This document shows positions 1 to 7,261 of a stretch of 15,076 bases of DNA, in pieces (position 1 is the first letter of the stretch; each line of letters begins with the position of its first letter). The notes below the pieces were generated by a model. It was not told where the DNA came from. It saw nothing but the letters and a program-made list of their open reading frames with translations, and did not search any database. This DNA is from Rhodocyclales bacterium (lineage in GTDB: Bacteria; Pseudomonadota; Gammaproteobacteria; Burkholderiales; Rhodocyclaceae): NCBI GenBank assembly GCA_021286885.1, contig JAJTBM010000032.1, positions 1 through 15,076 on the forward strand, written 5' to 3'. A program made the position numbers and the translations under genes.

Positions 1-336
1 GATCCGGTCGGCAAAGCGCAGCACCAGCACCACCGGCCAGCTGGCGGCCAGGGCCAGCAAGGGGCGCGAGAGCCCCGCCACTGCGTAGCCCGCCACGATC
101 CAGGGCTTGCTGCGCCGCATCCGGTCTGCCCCGATGCCCGAGGCCAGCTTGAGCAGGCTGCCGGTGGCTTCGGCGATCCCTTCGATCAGGCCCAGCACCC
201 GGGGCCCCGCCATCAGCACGGAAGCCAGATACAGGGGCAGGATGGGGTAGATCAACTCCCCGGCGGTATCGTTGAAGAAGCTGACCAGCCCCAGCAGCCA
301 GACGCTGCGGGGCAGGGAGGCGAGGGCGGTGCGCAT
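1..336 (-). CDS. MFS transporter, N-terminal part (runs off the left edge)
   Basis: Reading the minus strand from ATG at 336 gives 112 open codons to the window edge, so only the N-terminal part of the protein is here. It starts MRTALASLPRSVWLLGLVSF and continues with FFNDTAGELIYPILPLYL, then a loop containing GLIEGIAEATGSLLKLASG and DRMRRSKPW. Hydrophobic stretches alternate with short basic loops, as in the first three or four membrane helices of major facilitator superfamily carriers. The N-D-x-x-x-E-x-I-Y-P-x-L-P pattern resembles MFS proteins that carry a D-x-x-S-E-M-x-Y-P-L-L-P motif. It would be an inner-membrane exporter or importer; the substrate cannot be told. It lies 37 bases after the HxlR regulator on the same strand and may be cotranscribed with it. 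No convincing Shine-Dalgarno is seen before 336, so the start is less sure than the family. Confidence 0.8.
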   Translation of the reverse strand, partial: MRTALASLPRSVWLLGLVSFFNDTAGELIYPILPLYLASVLMAGPRVLGLIEGIAEATGSLLKLASGIGADRMRRSKPWIVAGYAVAGLSRPLLALAASWPVVLVLRFADRI

Positions 337-373
337 GGGCAGGTTCCAGGTTCCGGGAGCGTTCAGCAGAAAT

Positions 374-781
374 TCAGGGGGCGCTGCGGTTGGGGCGGGC
401 GGCGAGGATGCTCGGGAGCCGGGTTTCGATCCAGCCCACCAGGCTTTCCACCTGGCGCCCGGCCTCCACCCCCAGGGGGGTGAGTCGGTACTCCACATGG
501 GGTGGCACCACCGGGTAGGAAATGCGCTCCACGAAGCCGTCGTGCTCCAGGGTTTGCAGGGTCTGGGCGAGCATTTTTTCGCTGATCCCGCCCACCTTGC
601 GGCGCAGTTCGCTGAAGCGGTGGGTGCCATTGAGCAGGGTCGCCAGGAGCAGCACCGCCCAGCGGCTGGTGAGGTGGGTCAGGATTTCCCGGGAAGGGCA
701 GTCGGTGCTGAACACGTCGCCCCGCTCGATGCGGGCCGACAGACTGGGCAAGCCCAGATTTTGGTGGTTGGAGGCATTCAT
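374..781 (-). CDS. ytfH: HxlR-family transcriptional regulator (YtfH-type)
   Basis: A 135-residue winged helix-turn-helix regulator of the HxlR family, close in pattern to E. coli YtfH. The core runs from about residue 28 to 120: CPSREILTHLTSRWAVLLL, then THRFSELRRKVGGISEKML (recognition helix region), then the wing with VERISYPVVPPHVEYRLTPLG. Cys28 is the only cysteine and occupies the place of the conserved redox-sensing cysteine known from HxlR proteins such as YodB and HypR. This suggests control by thiol oxidation or electrophilic quinones, which is inference. The gene is divergent from qorB, the same pairing as E. coli ytfG-ytfH, so qorB is its likely target. The start at 781 is supported by an AAAGGT motif about 9 bases upstream. 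Repressor action is the usual mode in the family and is not shown here. Confidence 0.93.
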   Translation of the reverse strand: MNASNHQNLGLPSLSARIERGDVFSTDCPSREILTHLTSRWAVLLLATLLNGTHRFSELRRKVGGISEKMLAQTLQTLEHDGFVERISYPVVPPHVEYRLTPLGVEAGRQVESLVGWIETRLPSILAARPNRSAP

Positions 782-783
782 GG

Positions 784-834
784 GTACTTACCTTTTTGTG
801 CGTACTTACAAAAAGTTAGCGTGGGGCGTATCGT
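784..834. promoter_or_regulatory. Divergent promoter and operator for the HxlR regulator and qorB
   Basis: A perfect inverted repeat CTTTTTGT (792-799) / ACAAAAAG (808-815) has an 8-base spacer. It is overlaid by a direct repeat GTACTTAC at 784-791 and 802-809. A candidate qorB promoter, TTACAA (806-811), 17 bases, TATCGT (829-834), overlaps the right arm, so a bound regulator would block the -35 element. The regulator start codon lies only 3 bases left of the first GTACTTAC. Assignment to the HxlR protein is by position and by the dimeric nature of the family; the promoter elements are weak matches. Confidence 0.55.
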
Positions 835-926
835 ACCAGCACTGATTCGCTGCGCAGCGGACTTTTTCTCCCAAGGCTTGTTTCGCCGCAAGCCACTCAA
901 CACCAAACACAAAAGGACGCTGAATC

Positions 927-1781
927 ATGATCGTCATTACCGGGGCCAATGGCCAACTGGGTTCCCTCGTCATCGACACCCTGCTCAAGTCCGTGCCTGC
1001 CAGCCAGATCGTGGCGGCGGTGCGCACCCCCGCCAAGGCTGCGGCCCTGGCAGCCCGGGGCGTGGAGGTGCGGGAGGCGGATTACGAACGCCCGGAAACC
1101 CTGCGCACCGCCTTTGCCGGCGCCAGCAAGCTGCTGCTGATTTCTTCGAGTGAAGTGGGCAAGCGTACTGCCCAGCATCAGGCAGTGATCGAAGCGGCCC
1201 AGGCGGCTGGCGTCCAGCTCCTGGCCTACACCAGCATTTTGCACGCTGATACCAGTCCCTTGCCCTTGGCCGCCGAGCATCTGGCCACCGAACAGCTGAT
1301 CCAGGCGTCCGGCCTGCCGGCGGTGATCCTGCGTAACGGGTGGTACACCGAAAACTATCTGGCCAGCGTCCCCACTGCGCTCCAGTACGGTGCGCTGCTG
1401 GGGAGCGCAGGGGAGGGGCGCATCGCCTCCGCCACCCGGGCCGATTACGCTGCCGCCGCCGCTGCCGTGCTGCTGGCCGATAACCAGGCCGGGCGCGTCT
1501 ACGAACTGGCGGGGGATGCGTCTTATACCCTGACCGAGCTGGCTGCGGCGATTACCCAGGCGAGCGGTACCCCGGTCAAGTACCAGGATCTGCCCCCGGC
1601 GGAGTTCAAGGGGGTGCTGCTGGGCGCCGGCTTGCCCGAAGGTCTGGCCGCGCTGCTGGCCGAATCGGATGAAGGCGCCTCCCGGGGCGGCTTGTTCGAT
1701 GACGGCCACCAGCTCAGTACCCTGATTGGCCGCCCGAGCACCGATCTGGCGGCTGCCCTGGGTGCAGCTTTGAGCCGCTGA
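927..1781 (+). CDS. qorB: NAD(P)H:quinone oxidoreductase QorB-like (NmrA/atypical SDR family)
   Basis: A 284-residue protein matching the E. coli YtfG/QorB type (about 286 residues), an NAD(P)H-dependent quinone reductase of the NmrA-like short-chain dehydrogenase group. The Rossmann glycine motif TGANGQLG is at residues 5-12, directly after the first beta strand. The middle contains LLLISSSEVGKRTAQHQAVI and LAYTSILHAD, and the pattern LRNGWYTENYL near residues 136-146 is typical of this group. It lacks the YxxxK pair of classical SDRs, as expected for atypical members. It would reduce quinones in the cytosol, probably as detoxification. AAGGA lies 9 bases before ATG 927. The divergent HxlR neighbour gives strong context support because the two are paired in the same way in E. 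coli. Confidence 0.92.
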   Translation: MIVITGANGQLGSLVIDTLLKSVPASQIVAAVRTPAKAAALAARGVEVREADYERPETLRTAFAGASKLLLISSSEVGKRTAQHQAVIEAAQAAGVQLLAYTSILHADTSPLPLAAEHLATEQLIQASGLPAVILRNGWYTENYLASVPTALQYGALLGSAGEGRIASATRADYAAAAAAVLLADNQAGRVYELAGDASYTLTELAAAITQASGTPVKYQDLPPAEFKGVLLGAGLPEGLAALLAESDEGASRGGLFDDGHQLSTLIGRPSTDLAAALGAALSR

Positions 1782-1819
1782 GTTCCCGCAGGCACCGCCG
1801 CCTCCAAAGCTTAAAAGCC

Positions 1820-1855
1820 AACGGCCCGCCCAGGCGTTTACCTGGGCGGGCCGTT
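1820..1855. terminator. Hairpin terminator between qorB and tRNA-Leu
   Basis: A perfect 15-bp stem AACGGCCCGCCCAGG (1820-1834) / CCTGGGCGGGCCGTT (1841-1855) with loop CGTTTA. On the minus strand the stem is followed by GGCTTTTAAG, a modest T-tract, so it probably ends the tRNA transcript. On the plus strand the tail GTGTGTTC is poor, yet the position 38 bases after qorB fits a shared, bidirectional terminator. Confidence 0.8.
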
Positions 1856-1864
1856 GTGTGTTCA

Positions 1865-1948
1865 TGGTGCGGACGAAGGGACTCGAACCCCCACGCCTAG
1901 GGCGCCAGAACCTAAATCTGGTGCGTCTACCAATTTCGCCACGTCCGC
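1865..1948 (-). tRNA. tRNA-Leu, anticodon UAG
   Basis: The minus strand folds as an 84-nt class II tRNA with an encoded CCA end. The acceptor stem pairs GCGGACG with CGTCCGC, followed by A and CCA (CCA at 1867-1865). The D arm is GCGAAATTGGTAGACGC. The anticodon arm is CCAGA-TTTAGGT-TCTGG, which places TAG as the anticodon, reading CUN codons. The long variable arm CGCC-CTA-GGCG is the leucine/serine-type extra stem. The T loop is TTCGAGT, with two G-U pairs in its stem. Sequence and layout closely resemble E. coli tRNA-Leu(UAG). Confidence 0.97.
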
Positions 1949-1961
1949 GAACAAGGGGCGC

Positions 1962-1967
1962 ATTGTA
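1962..1967 (-). promoter_or_regulatory. Candidate -10 element of the tRNA-Leu promoter
   Basis: On the minus strand, TACAAT lies 13 bases before the mature tRNA 5' end and is followed by the G+C-rich discriminator GCGCCCC. Such discriminators are typical of stringently controlled stable-RNA promoters. No good -35 is visible at 16-18 bases, so the call rests on the -10, the discriminator and the position. Confidence 0.4.
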
Positions 1968-2054
1968 ATGGCGGAAGCGGCGCTTTGCTACTGGTTTTTG
2001 ATGATTCTGGCAGACGCATGGCCCCTGTCCTTGGCTGGTCGGGGCCATAAAGCA

Positions 2055-2090
2055 CAAATGCCACCTGCAGTAGGCTGCGGGTGGCATTTG
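2055..2090 (-). terminator. Hairpin after rho
   Basis: A 16-bp stem, CAAATGCCACCTGCAG (2055-2070) against CTGCGGGTGGCATTTG (2075-2090), with one T-G pair and the tetraloop TAGG. It starts 32 bases after the rho stop codon. The minus-strand tail is TGCTTTATGG, a short U-run, so it is a plausible but not textbook intrinsic terminator for rho. It may also protect the 3' end of the mRNA. Confidence 0.65.
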
Positions 2091-2122
2091 AGATGGGGCA
2101 GGGGGTGATCTGAGTTAGATCA

Positions 2123-3382
2123 TCAGCCGCGCCGCATGGCATCAAAGAATTCGTTGTTGCCCTTGGTGCCCTTGATCTTGTCGAGCAGGAATTCCATCGC
2201 TTCGATGTCGTCCATGCCGTAGAGCAGCTTGCGCAGCACCCACACCTTTTGCAGCACGTCCGACTTGAGCAGCAGCTCTTCGCGCCGGGTGCCGGAACGG
2301 TTCACGTTGATGGCGGGATACACGCGCTTTTCGGCCATCCGGCGATCCAGGTGGATTTCCATGTTGCCGGTGCCCTTGAATTCTTCGTAGATCACATCAT
2401 CCATCCGGCTGCCGGTGTCGATCAGGGCCGTGGCGATGATGGTCAGGGAGCCGCCTTCTTCCACATTCCGGGCGGCGCCGAAGAAGCGCTTGGGCTTTTG
2501 CAGGGCGTTGGCATCCACACCACCGGTCAGCACCTTGCCGGAGGCGGGTACCACGGTGTTGTAGGCGCGGGCCAGACGGGTCAGGGAGTCTAGCAGGATC
2601 ACCACGTCGCGCTTGTGCTCCACCAGGCGCTTGGCCTTCTCGATGACCATTTCGGCCACCTGGACGTGGCGAATCGCGGGTTCGTCGAAGGTGGAGGCCA
2701 CCACTTCACCCTTTACCGAGCGCTGCATTTCGGTCACTTCTTCGGGGCGCTCGTCGATCAGCAGCACGATCACCACCACGTCGGGGTGGTTGGAGGTGAT
2801 GGAGTGGGCGATGTGTTGCAGCATCACCGTCTTGCCGCTCTTGGGCGGTGCCACCAGCAGGCCGCGCTGGCCCTTGCCGATGGGGGAGATCATGTCGATC
2901 ACCCGCGAGGTGATGTTTTCCTCGCCCCGGATGTCCCGCTCCAGCTTGAGGCACTGGTTGGGGTGCAGGGGGGTGAGGTTTTCAAACAGAATCTTGTGCT
3001 TGGAGGCTTCGGGCGGTTCGAAGTTGACCTTGTCCACCTTCACCAGCGCGAAGTAGCGCTCGCCTTCCTTGGGGGTGCGGATCTCGCCCTCGACGGTGTC
3101 ACCGGTGTGCAGGTTGAAGCGCCGAATCTGGCTCGGGGACACGTAGATATCGTCGGTGCCAGCCAGGTAAGAGGTGTCCGGGGAGCGCAGGAAGCCGAAA
3201 CCGTCGGGCAGCACTTCCATCACGCCATCGCCGTAGATGGGCTCGCCTTTTTTGGCGCGGTTCTTCAGGAGTGCAAAGACCAGTTCCTGCTTGCGCAGAC
3301 GGTTTGCACCTTCGATTTCATTGGCAATGGCCATTTCGAGCAATTGGCCGACGTGGAGAGACTTGAGCTCCGAGAGTTGCAT
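2123..3382 (-). CDS. rho: Transcription termination factor Rho
   Basis: A 419-residue protein, the same length as E. coli Rho. It is the hexameric RNA helicase that ends transcription at C-rich unstructured RNA. The N-terminal helical part is followed by the cold-shock-like RNA-binding domain with GFGFLRS (61-67), part of the primary site. The RecA-type ATPase core has Walker A APPKSGKT (178-185), Walker B VVILLDS (about 260-266, Asp265), the Q-loop region [11 protein letters not shown] (278-288) and the R-loop region [17 protein letters not shown] (about 331-347). All key motifs are intact. ATG 3382 gives exactly the E. coli N-terminal layout, though no Shine-Dalgarno precedes it. trxA lies 206 bases upstream on the same strand, the arrangement also seen in E. 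coli. Confidence 0.99.
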   Translation of the reverse strand: MQLSELKSLHVGQLLEMAIANEIEGANRLRKQELVFALLKNRAKKGEPIYGDGVMEVLPDGFGFLRSPDTSYLAGTDDIYVSPSQIRRFNLHTGDTVEGEIRTPKEGERYFALVKVDKVNFEPPEASKHKILFENLTPLHPNQCLKLERDIRGEENITSRVIDMISPIGKGQRGLLVAPPKSGKTVMLQHIAHSITSNHPDVVVIVLLIDERPEEVTEMQRSVKGEVVASTFDEPAIRHVQVAEMVIEKAKRLVEHKRDVVILLDSLTRLARAYNTVVPASGKVLTGGVDANALQKPKRFFGAARNVEEGGSLTIIATALIDTGSRMDDVIYEEFKGTGNMEIHLDRRMAEKRVYPAINVNRSGTRREELLLKSDVLQKVWVLRKLLYGMDDIEAMEFLLDKIKGTKGNNEFFDAMRRG

Positions 3383-3450
3383 GGCTGGCAGCGGGAGGGG
3401 AGAAGTAGGAAGGAGGTACGGAAAGTACGCGAGAAGTACGGAAAGGAGGC
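3383..3450 (-). promoter_or_regulatory. C-rich rho mRNA leader, candidate rut (autoregulation) site
   Basis: The 68 bases before the rho start, read on the coding (minus) strand, contain 33 C, 22 T, 8 G and 5 A by hand count: 81% pyrimidine with C about four times G. No Shine-Dalgarno lies before the ATG (CCCCTCCCGCTGCCAGCC). Three CGTACYT units recur inside. A C-rich, G-poor, unstructured RNA is what Rho binds, and E. coli rho is known to be autoregulated through its leader. A function as a rut site is inference. Confidence 0.5.
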
Positions 3451-3482
3451 CAGGAAATCTGGCGGCGGTACAAAACCGCTGT

Positions 3483-3560
3483 GCAGCAGCGACCAGGAGG
3501 GCGGCTGCTGCGCTTACGGCGCCGGGCGGTCCGGTGGGGACAGCCCTGCTGTGGCGCCGT
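3483..3560 (-). promoter_or_regulatory. Two tandem hairpins between trxA and rho
   Basis: Two perfect 8-bp inverted repeats lie in the 206-base gap. One is GCAGCAGC (3483-3490) / GCTGCTGC (3504-3511) with a 13-base loop. The other is ACGGCGCC (3516-3523) / GGCGCCGT (3553-3560) with a 29-base loop. On the minus strand the last stem is followed by ACAGCGGTTTTG, a weak U-run. They could end trxA transcripts, act as an attenuator for rho, or form a processing site. Confidence 0.45.
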
Positions 3561-3588
3561 TTCAGCTAGTCAGGCAAATGTAGCTTGC

Positions 3589-3918
3589 TCAGATGTTGCT
3601 GTCAATGAAGGATTGCAGCTGGCTCTTGGCCAGGGCGCCCACCTTGGTGGCAACCACTTCACCGTTGTTGAACAGCATCAGGGTGGGGATGCCGCGCACG
3701 CCGAACTTGGCGGGGGTGTCGGGGTTTTCGTCGATGTTCAGCTTGGCAACGGTCAGACGGCCTTCGTATTCCTGGGCGGCCTGGTCGAGGATCGGGGCGA
3801 TCATCTTGCAGGGGCCGCACCATTCAGCCCAGAAGTCCAGCAGGACGGGGCCGTCGGCCTTCAGGACATCGGCTTCGAAGCTGGCGTCGGAGACATGCAG
3901 GATGTGTTGAGAACTCAT
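3589..3918 (-). CDS. trxA: Thioredoxin 1
   Basis: A 109-residue thioredoxin, the cytosolic dithiol reductant for enzymes such as ribonucleotide reductase. The active site WCGPCK is at residues 33-38 (Cys34 and Cys37), preceded by LLDFWAE with the buried Asp28. The cis-proline is in RGIPTL (Pro78), and the C-terminal fold elements FNNGEV and VGA are in place. The reading frame extends four codons further to an ATG at 3930. I choose 3918 because AGAGGA lies 5 bases before it and the product then starts [11 protein letters not shown] at normal family length. rho follows on the same strand and fdxA is divergent. Confidence 0.98.
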   Translation of the reverse strand: MSSQHILHVSDASFEADVLKADGPVLLDFWAEWCGPCKMIAPILDQAAQEYEGRLTVAKLNIDENPDTPAKFGVRGIPTLMLFNNGEVVATKVGALAKSQLQSFIDSNI

Positions 3919-4093
3919 GATTCCTCTCATTCAGGGGGAAATAAAGAAAACGGATCAAAAAACAGATCACCGTCGGGGAGACCGGCATCGCCGGGAGACG
4001 TCCCCTGAGGCTTGGGGTCTGTTGGATGCTAGCGAATATTGCTCTGCAAGAAAAGCAGTTTTCTTGCAGGGATATGGAATCCCTTCCCGGATT

Positions 4094-4132
4094 GCGGGAT
4101 TTTCGGGTGTCTGGCCTCCCCGGAAAACCCGC
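4094..4132. repeat. Imperfect dyad in the trxA-fdxA intergenic region
   Basis: The arm GCGGGATTTTCGGG (4094-4107) faces CCCCGGAAAACCCGC (4118-4132); they pair along most of their length with one bulged A. It lies about 90 bases before fdxA, just left of a TATATT at 4141-4146. It may be an operator or an RNA hairpin. The rest of the 300-base gap (3919-4218) shows only short repeats such as GGGAGAC and no further gene that I can support. Confidence 0.35.
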
Positions 4133-4166
4133 GAATCGGGTATATTTGCGCCCCTCTACCAATGCC

Positions 4167-4191
4167 GGACAGGGCGGTTTTGACCCTGTCC
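4167..4191 (+). promoter_or_regulatory. Hairpin in the fdxA leader
   Basis: A perfect 8-bp inverted repeat GGACAGGG (4167-4174) / CCCTGTCC (4184-4191) with a 9-base loop ends 27 bases before the fdxA start and 15 bases before its AGGAG. It could be a leader hairpin or a repressor site; nothing in the sequence decides between them. Confidence 0.4.
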
Positions 4192-4218
4192 ACGTCATGT
4201 GTTAACAGGAGCACCCTC

Positions 4219-4542
4219 ATGGCCTATGTTGTGACCGAAAACTGCATCCGCTGCAAGTACACCGACTGCGTCGACGTGTGCCCGGTGGACTGCTTCCGCG
4301 AGGGGCCGAACTTCCTCGTGATCGACCCCGAAGAGTGCATCGACTGCACCCTGTGCGTCGCCGAATGCCCCGCTGAGGCCATCTACGCCGAAGACGACGT
4401 GCCCGCCGGCCAGGAAAACTACATCGAGCTGAACCGCGAGCTGGCTGCCGTCTGGACCCCCATCGTCGAGCGCAAGGAGCCCCTGGCCGATGCCGACGAA
4501 TGGCGCGGCGTGGCCGACAAGCTCCAGTACCTGGAACGCTAA
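4219..4542 (+). CDS. fdxA: 7Fe ferredoxin FdxA ([3Fe-4S][4Fe-4S])
   Basis: A 107-residue ferredoxin of the Azotobacter FdI type, a soluble low-potential electron carrier. All cluster cysteines are visible: Cys9, Cys12, Cys17, Cys21 and Cys25 in the first half, and Cys40, Cys43, Cys46 and Cys50 in [11 protein letters not shown]. With the one-residue offset from Azotobacter FdI, Cys9/17/50 would hold the [3Fe-4S] cluster and Cys21/40/43/46 the [4Fe-4S] cluster. The C-terminal extension with [15 protein letters not shown] is typical of the family. AGGAG lies 8 bases before ATG 4219. addB starts 12 bases after the stop, so the two are probably cotranscribed; the physiological partner is unknown. 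Confidence 0.97.
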   Translation: MAYVVTENCIRCKYTDCVDVCPVDCFREGPNFLVIDPEECIDCTLCVAECPAEAIYAEDDVPAGQENYIELNRELAAVWTPIVERKEPLADADEWRGVADKLQYLER

Positions 4543-4554
4543 GGCGCTCACCCC

Positions 4555-7248
4555 ATGGCCCAGGGCGCTGCACTTCGCATCATCGCCCTGCCGCCCGGCG
4601 GGGATTTCCTCGCCGCCTGCGCCCGCCACCTGCTGGAGGCGGAGCCAGACCCTTTGAAGCGGGCCTCCACCCGCCTGATCCTGCCCAATTTGCTGCTGGC
4701 CGCTGACTTGCGTGCCGCCATGGCAGCCCGGGCGGGTGGGCCCCTCATCCTGCCGCGCATCCAGACCATGCCGGCTGCGATTGCCCCCTGGTTGGAACGC
4801 CAGCCCCATTTGCCGGACTCCCGGCGCCTTTACGCCCTCTACCAGGCCCTGCGGGCCCATCGCTGGGTGGAGGAAGGCGCCCTCTGGGATGTCTGCGCCG
4901 AACTGATTTCCTTGTTTGATGAACTGACCCTGCACGGGGTTGGCCTGCCCGAGAATCTGGAAGACTTCCAGGCCCGGCTGGAGGCCGCCTACGCCCTCAA
5001 GGCCGAGGAGCCCCTGCGCTTCGAGGCCCGGCTGGTGCATACCCTGTGGCGCGCCGATGCCGAAGGCACCCCCTCCCGGGCGGCGGCTCGGCTGCTGGCG
5101 GCCCGGGCCTGGGCCGCATCCCTGGATACGCCCCTCTATGGCGTGGCCGAAGGGCGTCTGGGGGCGTTCGAGCGGCAGGTGTATGAAGTCTGCGCCGAGC
5201 AGGTGCCGGTGACGGTGTTCGTGCCCGACCGGCGCCTGGCAGAAGACGCCTTGGGTGGCCTGTTCCGGGCGGCCTGGCCGGTGGACGGGGAGGGCGAAAG
5301 CCTGCTGGAGCGGGCCGCCCAGGTGCGCCCCGAAGCCCGCCTGAGCGAGCGCTTCAGCCTGCTTGCCGCCCAGAGCCTGGAGCAGGAAGCCCGTGCCGTG
5401 GCGCTCCAGGTGCGCCGCTGGCTGGGAGAAGGGCGCCGCCGCATCGTGCTGGTGGCCGCCGACCGGGTCGCCTCGCGCCGGGCCCGGGCCCTGCTGGAGC
5501 GGGACGGTGTGCTGGTCGAAGACGAAACCGGCTGGAAACTCTCCACCACCCGGGTGGCCGCCCTGATCCATGCCTGGCTGGGCGTGCTCGGTTCGGATGG
5601 CTATCACCGGGACGTGCTGGATCTGCTCAAATCCCCCTTTGTGGCCCCGGCCCTTGATCCGGCCCTGAAAGCCGAAGGGCTTGAGGCCCTGGCCGCCCTG
5701 TATGCCCGCCACAATCTGGTGGCCGGCCTGGACGAACTGGCCGAGCGGGCCCGGGAGAATCCCGCCGCCTGCGCGTTGGTGGATGTGCTGCTCTCGGGCC
5801 GCAATTCCTTGCCCCGTTATCCGGCGCCGCCGGCGGGCTGGCTCCAGCGCCTGCGCGCCAGTCTGGGCGCCCTGGGCAGCCAGCCCCTGCTCGAAGCAGA
5901 TGGGGCCGGCAAGGCCCTGCTCGAATGGCTGGAAACCCGCTGCGCCGAGCTGGGGGCCGAAACTGCGCCCATCGGCTTTGGCGAGTGGCGCATCTGGCTG
6001 GATCGGGAACTGGACGCAGCCATGTTCCGCCCCCGCAACGTGGATAGCCCGGTCATCATGACCCACTTGGCCGCCACCCGCCTGCGCCGCTTTGATGGCG
6101 CCCTCATCATCGGCGCCGACGTGGACAACCTGGCCGCCGAAACCCCGCGCCCCATCTTTGCCCACGAGGCGGTGCGGGCCGAGCTGGGGTTGCCCGGTCA
6201 GGCCGAGGCCCGGGCCCGGCTGCAGGATGATCTGGCCTGCCTGATTTCCATGTCCGAACGGGTGATGGTGAGCTGGCAGCATCTGCGCGCCGGCGAGGTG
6301 ATCCTTCCGAGCCCGGCCATGGATCTGCTCTCCCTCGTCCATGAACAAGCGTTTGGTGATGATTTGCGCCGCCCGGTACCGGTGTGGGCTGAGCCCCTGC
6401 CGCCCCGCCAGCCCCAGCCTCGCCCGGCGCCCAGCTTGCGCCCGGAGCAGGTGCCGGTGCGCATCTCGGCCAGTGGGCTGGCGAGCCTGATGGCGTGCCC
6501 GTATCAGTATTTCGCCCGGTACGTGTTGGGCCTGGGGGCCGAGGATGAGGTCAGCGAGGCCCTCGAAAAATCCGACTACGGGCAGATGGTTCACACCATC
6601 CTGCAACGTTTCCACCAGCGCTACCCCCGGTTGGGCGACCGGCCCCAGGCGGAGCTGCTGGCCGCCCTCGAAGAAGAAAGCCAGGCCCTGTTCGGCCCGG
6701 CCATAGGCCGCAACTTTCTGGAGCAGGCCTGGGCGGTGCGCTGGCTGGCGCGCCTGCCGGCCTATCTGGACTGGCAGCGGGCGCGGGAAAAGGAAGGTTG
6801 GTACTTTGCCCGGGCGGAAGTCTGGATCACCCAGGAGTACCGCCTCCCGGATGGGGGCGTGCTGAGCCTCGAAGGGCGTCTGGATCGGGTGGATCAGGGC
6901 CCCGAAGGCCGCCTCGCGGTGCTCGACTACAAATCCCAGACCCTGGCCCGCCTCAGAGACAAGGTGGCCGACCCGGACGACGTGCAGCTGGCCGTGTACA
7001 CCCTGCTGCGCGGCGCCCAGGTGGCCCAGGCCGCCTATGTGGCCCTGGACGAGCCCCGGGTGCAGGCGGTGGTGCAGGATCAACCCGAAGACGGTGCCCG
7101 CCAGCAGGAAGCGCGCCTCATCAACACCTTTGCCGCCCTGCGCCAGGGCGCACCCCTGCCGGCCCATGGGGTCGCCTGCGACTGGTGCGAGATGCGCGGC
7201 CTGTGTCGCAAGGATTATCAGGCCAGCACTCCTGGCCAGCACCCCTGA
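4555..7248 (+). CDS. addB: AddB-like PD-(D/E)XK nuclease subunit of a double-strand-break repair helicase-nuclease
   Basis: An 897-residue AddB-type subunit. The N-terminal two thirds are helicase-like but lack a Walker A: the first strand is followed by ALPPGGDFLAAC instead of GxxGxGKT. The C-terminal nuclease domain starts about residue 640 with ISASGLASLMACPYQYFARY. It has the motif histidine in GQMVH (His680), EGRLDRVD (Asp777) and VLDYKSQ (Asp791, Lys793), so the PD-(D/E)XK site appears complete. Cys648 together with Cys875, Cys878 and Cys884 (CDWCEMRGLC) matches the C-(n)-C-x2-C-x5-C iron-sulfur staple known from AddB. With AddA it would resect double-strand ends for RecA loading. The start follows an AAGGCG motif and gives a 12-base gap after fdxA. 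RecC is excluded by the nuclease and cysteine motifs. Confidence 0.88.
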   Translation: MAQGAALRIIALPPGGDFLAACARHLLEAEPDPLKRASTRLILPNLLLAADLRAAMAARAGGPLILPRIQTMPAAIAPWLERQPHLPDSRRLYALYQALRAHRWVEEGALWDVCAELISLFDELTLHGVGLPENLEDFQARLEAAYALKAEEPLRFEARLVHTLWRADAEGTPSRAAARLLAARAWAASLDTPLYGVAEGRLGAFERQVYEVCAEQVPVTVFVPDRRLAEDALGGLFRAAWPVDGEGESLLERAAQVRPEARLSERFSLLAAQSLEQEARAVALQVRRWLGEGRRRIVLVAADRVASRRARALLERDGVLVEDETGWKLSTTRVAALIHAWLGVLGSDGYHRDVLDLLKSPFVAPALDPALKAEGLEALAALYARHNLVAGLDELAERARENPAACALVDVLLSGRNSLPRYPAPPAGWLQRLRASLGALGSQPLLEADGAGKALLEWLETRCAELGAETAPIGFGEWRIWLDRELDAAMFRPRNVDSPVIMTHLAATRLRRFDGALIIGADVDNLAAETPRPIFAHEAVRAELGLPGQAEARARLQDDLACLISMSERVMVSWQHLRAGEVILPSPAMDLLSLVHEQAFGDDLRRPVPVWAEPLPPRQPQPRPAPSLRPEQVPVRISASGLASLMACPYQYFARYVLGLGAEDEVSEALEKSDYGQMVHTILQRFHQRYPRLGDRPQAELLAALEEESQALFGPAIGRNFLEQAWAVRWLARLPAYLDWQRAREKEGWYFARAEVWITQEYRLPDGGVLSLEGRLDRVDQGPEGRLAVLDYKSQTLARLRDKVADPDDVQLAVYTLLRGAQVAQAAYVALDEPRVQAVVQDQPEDGARQQEARLINTFAALRQGAPLPAHGVACDWCEMRGLCRKDYQASTPGQHP

Positions 7249-7261
7249 GCAGGAAACGCCC

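Noticed and set aside
1865..1948. tRNA-Leu as an integration (att) site of a genomic island
   Set aside because: No integrase gene lies in the window and I did not see a repeated copy of the tRNA 3' end; the flanking genes are ordinary.
897..2087. Open frame of 396 codons on the minus strand
   Set aside because: It runs across the tRNA-Leu gene and antisense to qorB, so it is not a plausible gene.
2615..3583. Open frame of 322 codons on the plus strand
   Set aside because: Opposite rho; His/Gly/Val-rich antisense composition, whereas rho is unmistakable.
7037..7261. Upstream extension of addA to an ATG at 7037
   Set aside because: It would overlap 212 bases of addB, has no motif, and would push the Walker A from residue 20 to about 95; ATG 7262 has a ribosome-binding site.
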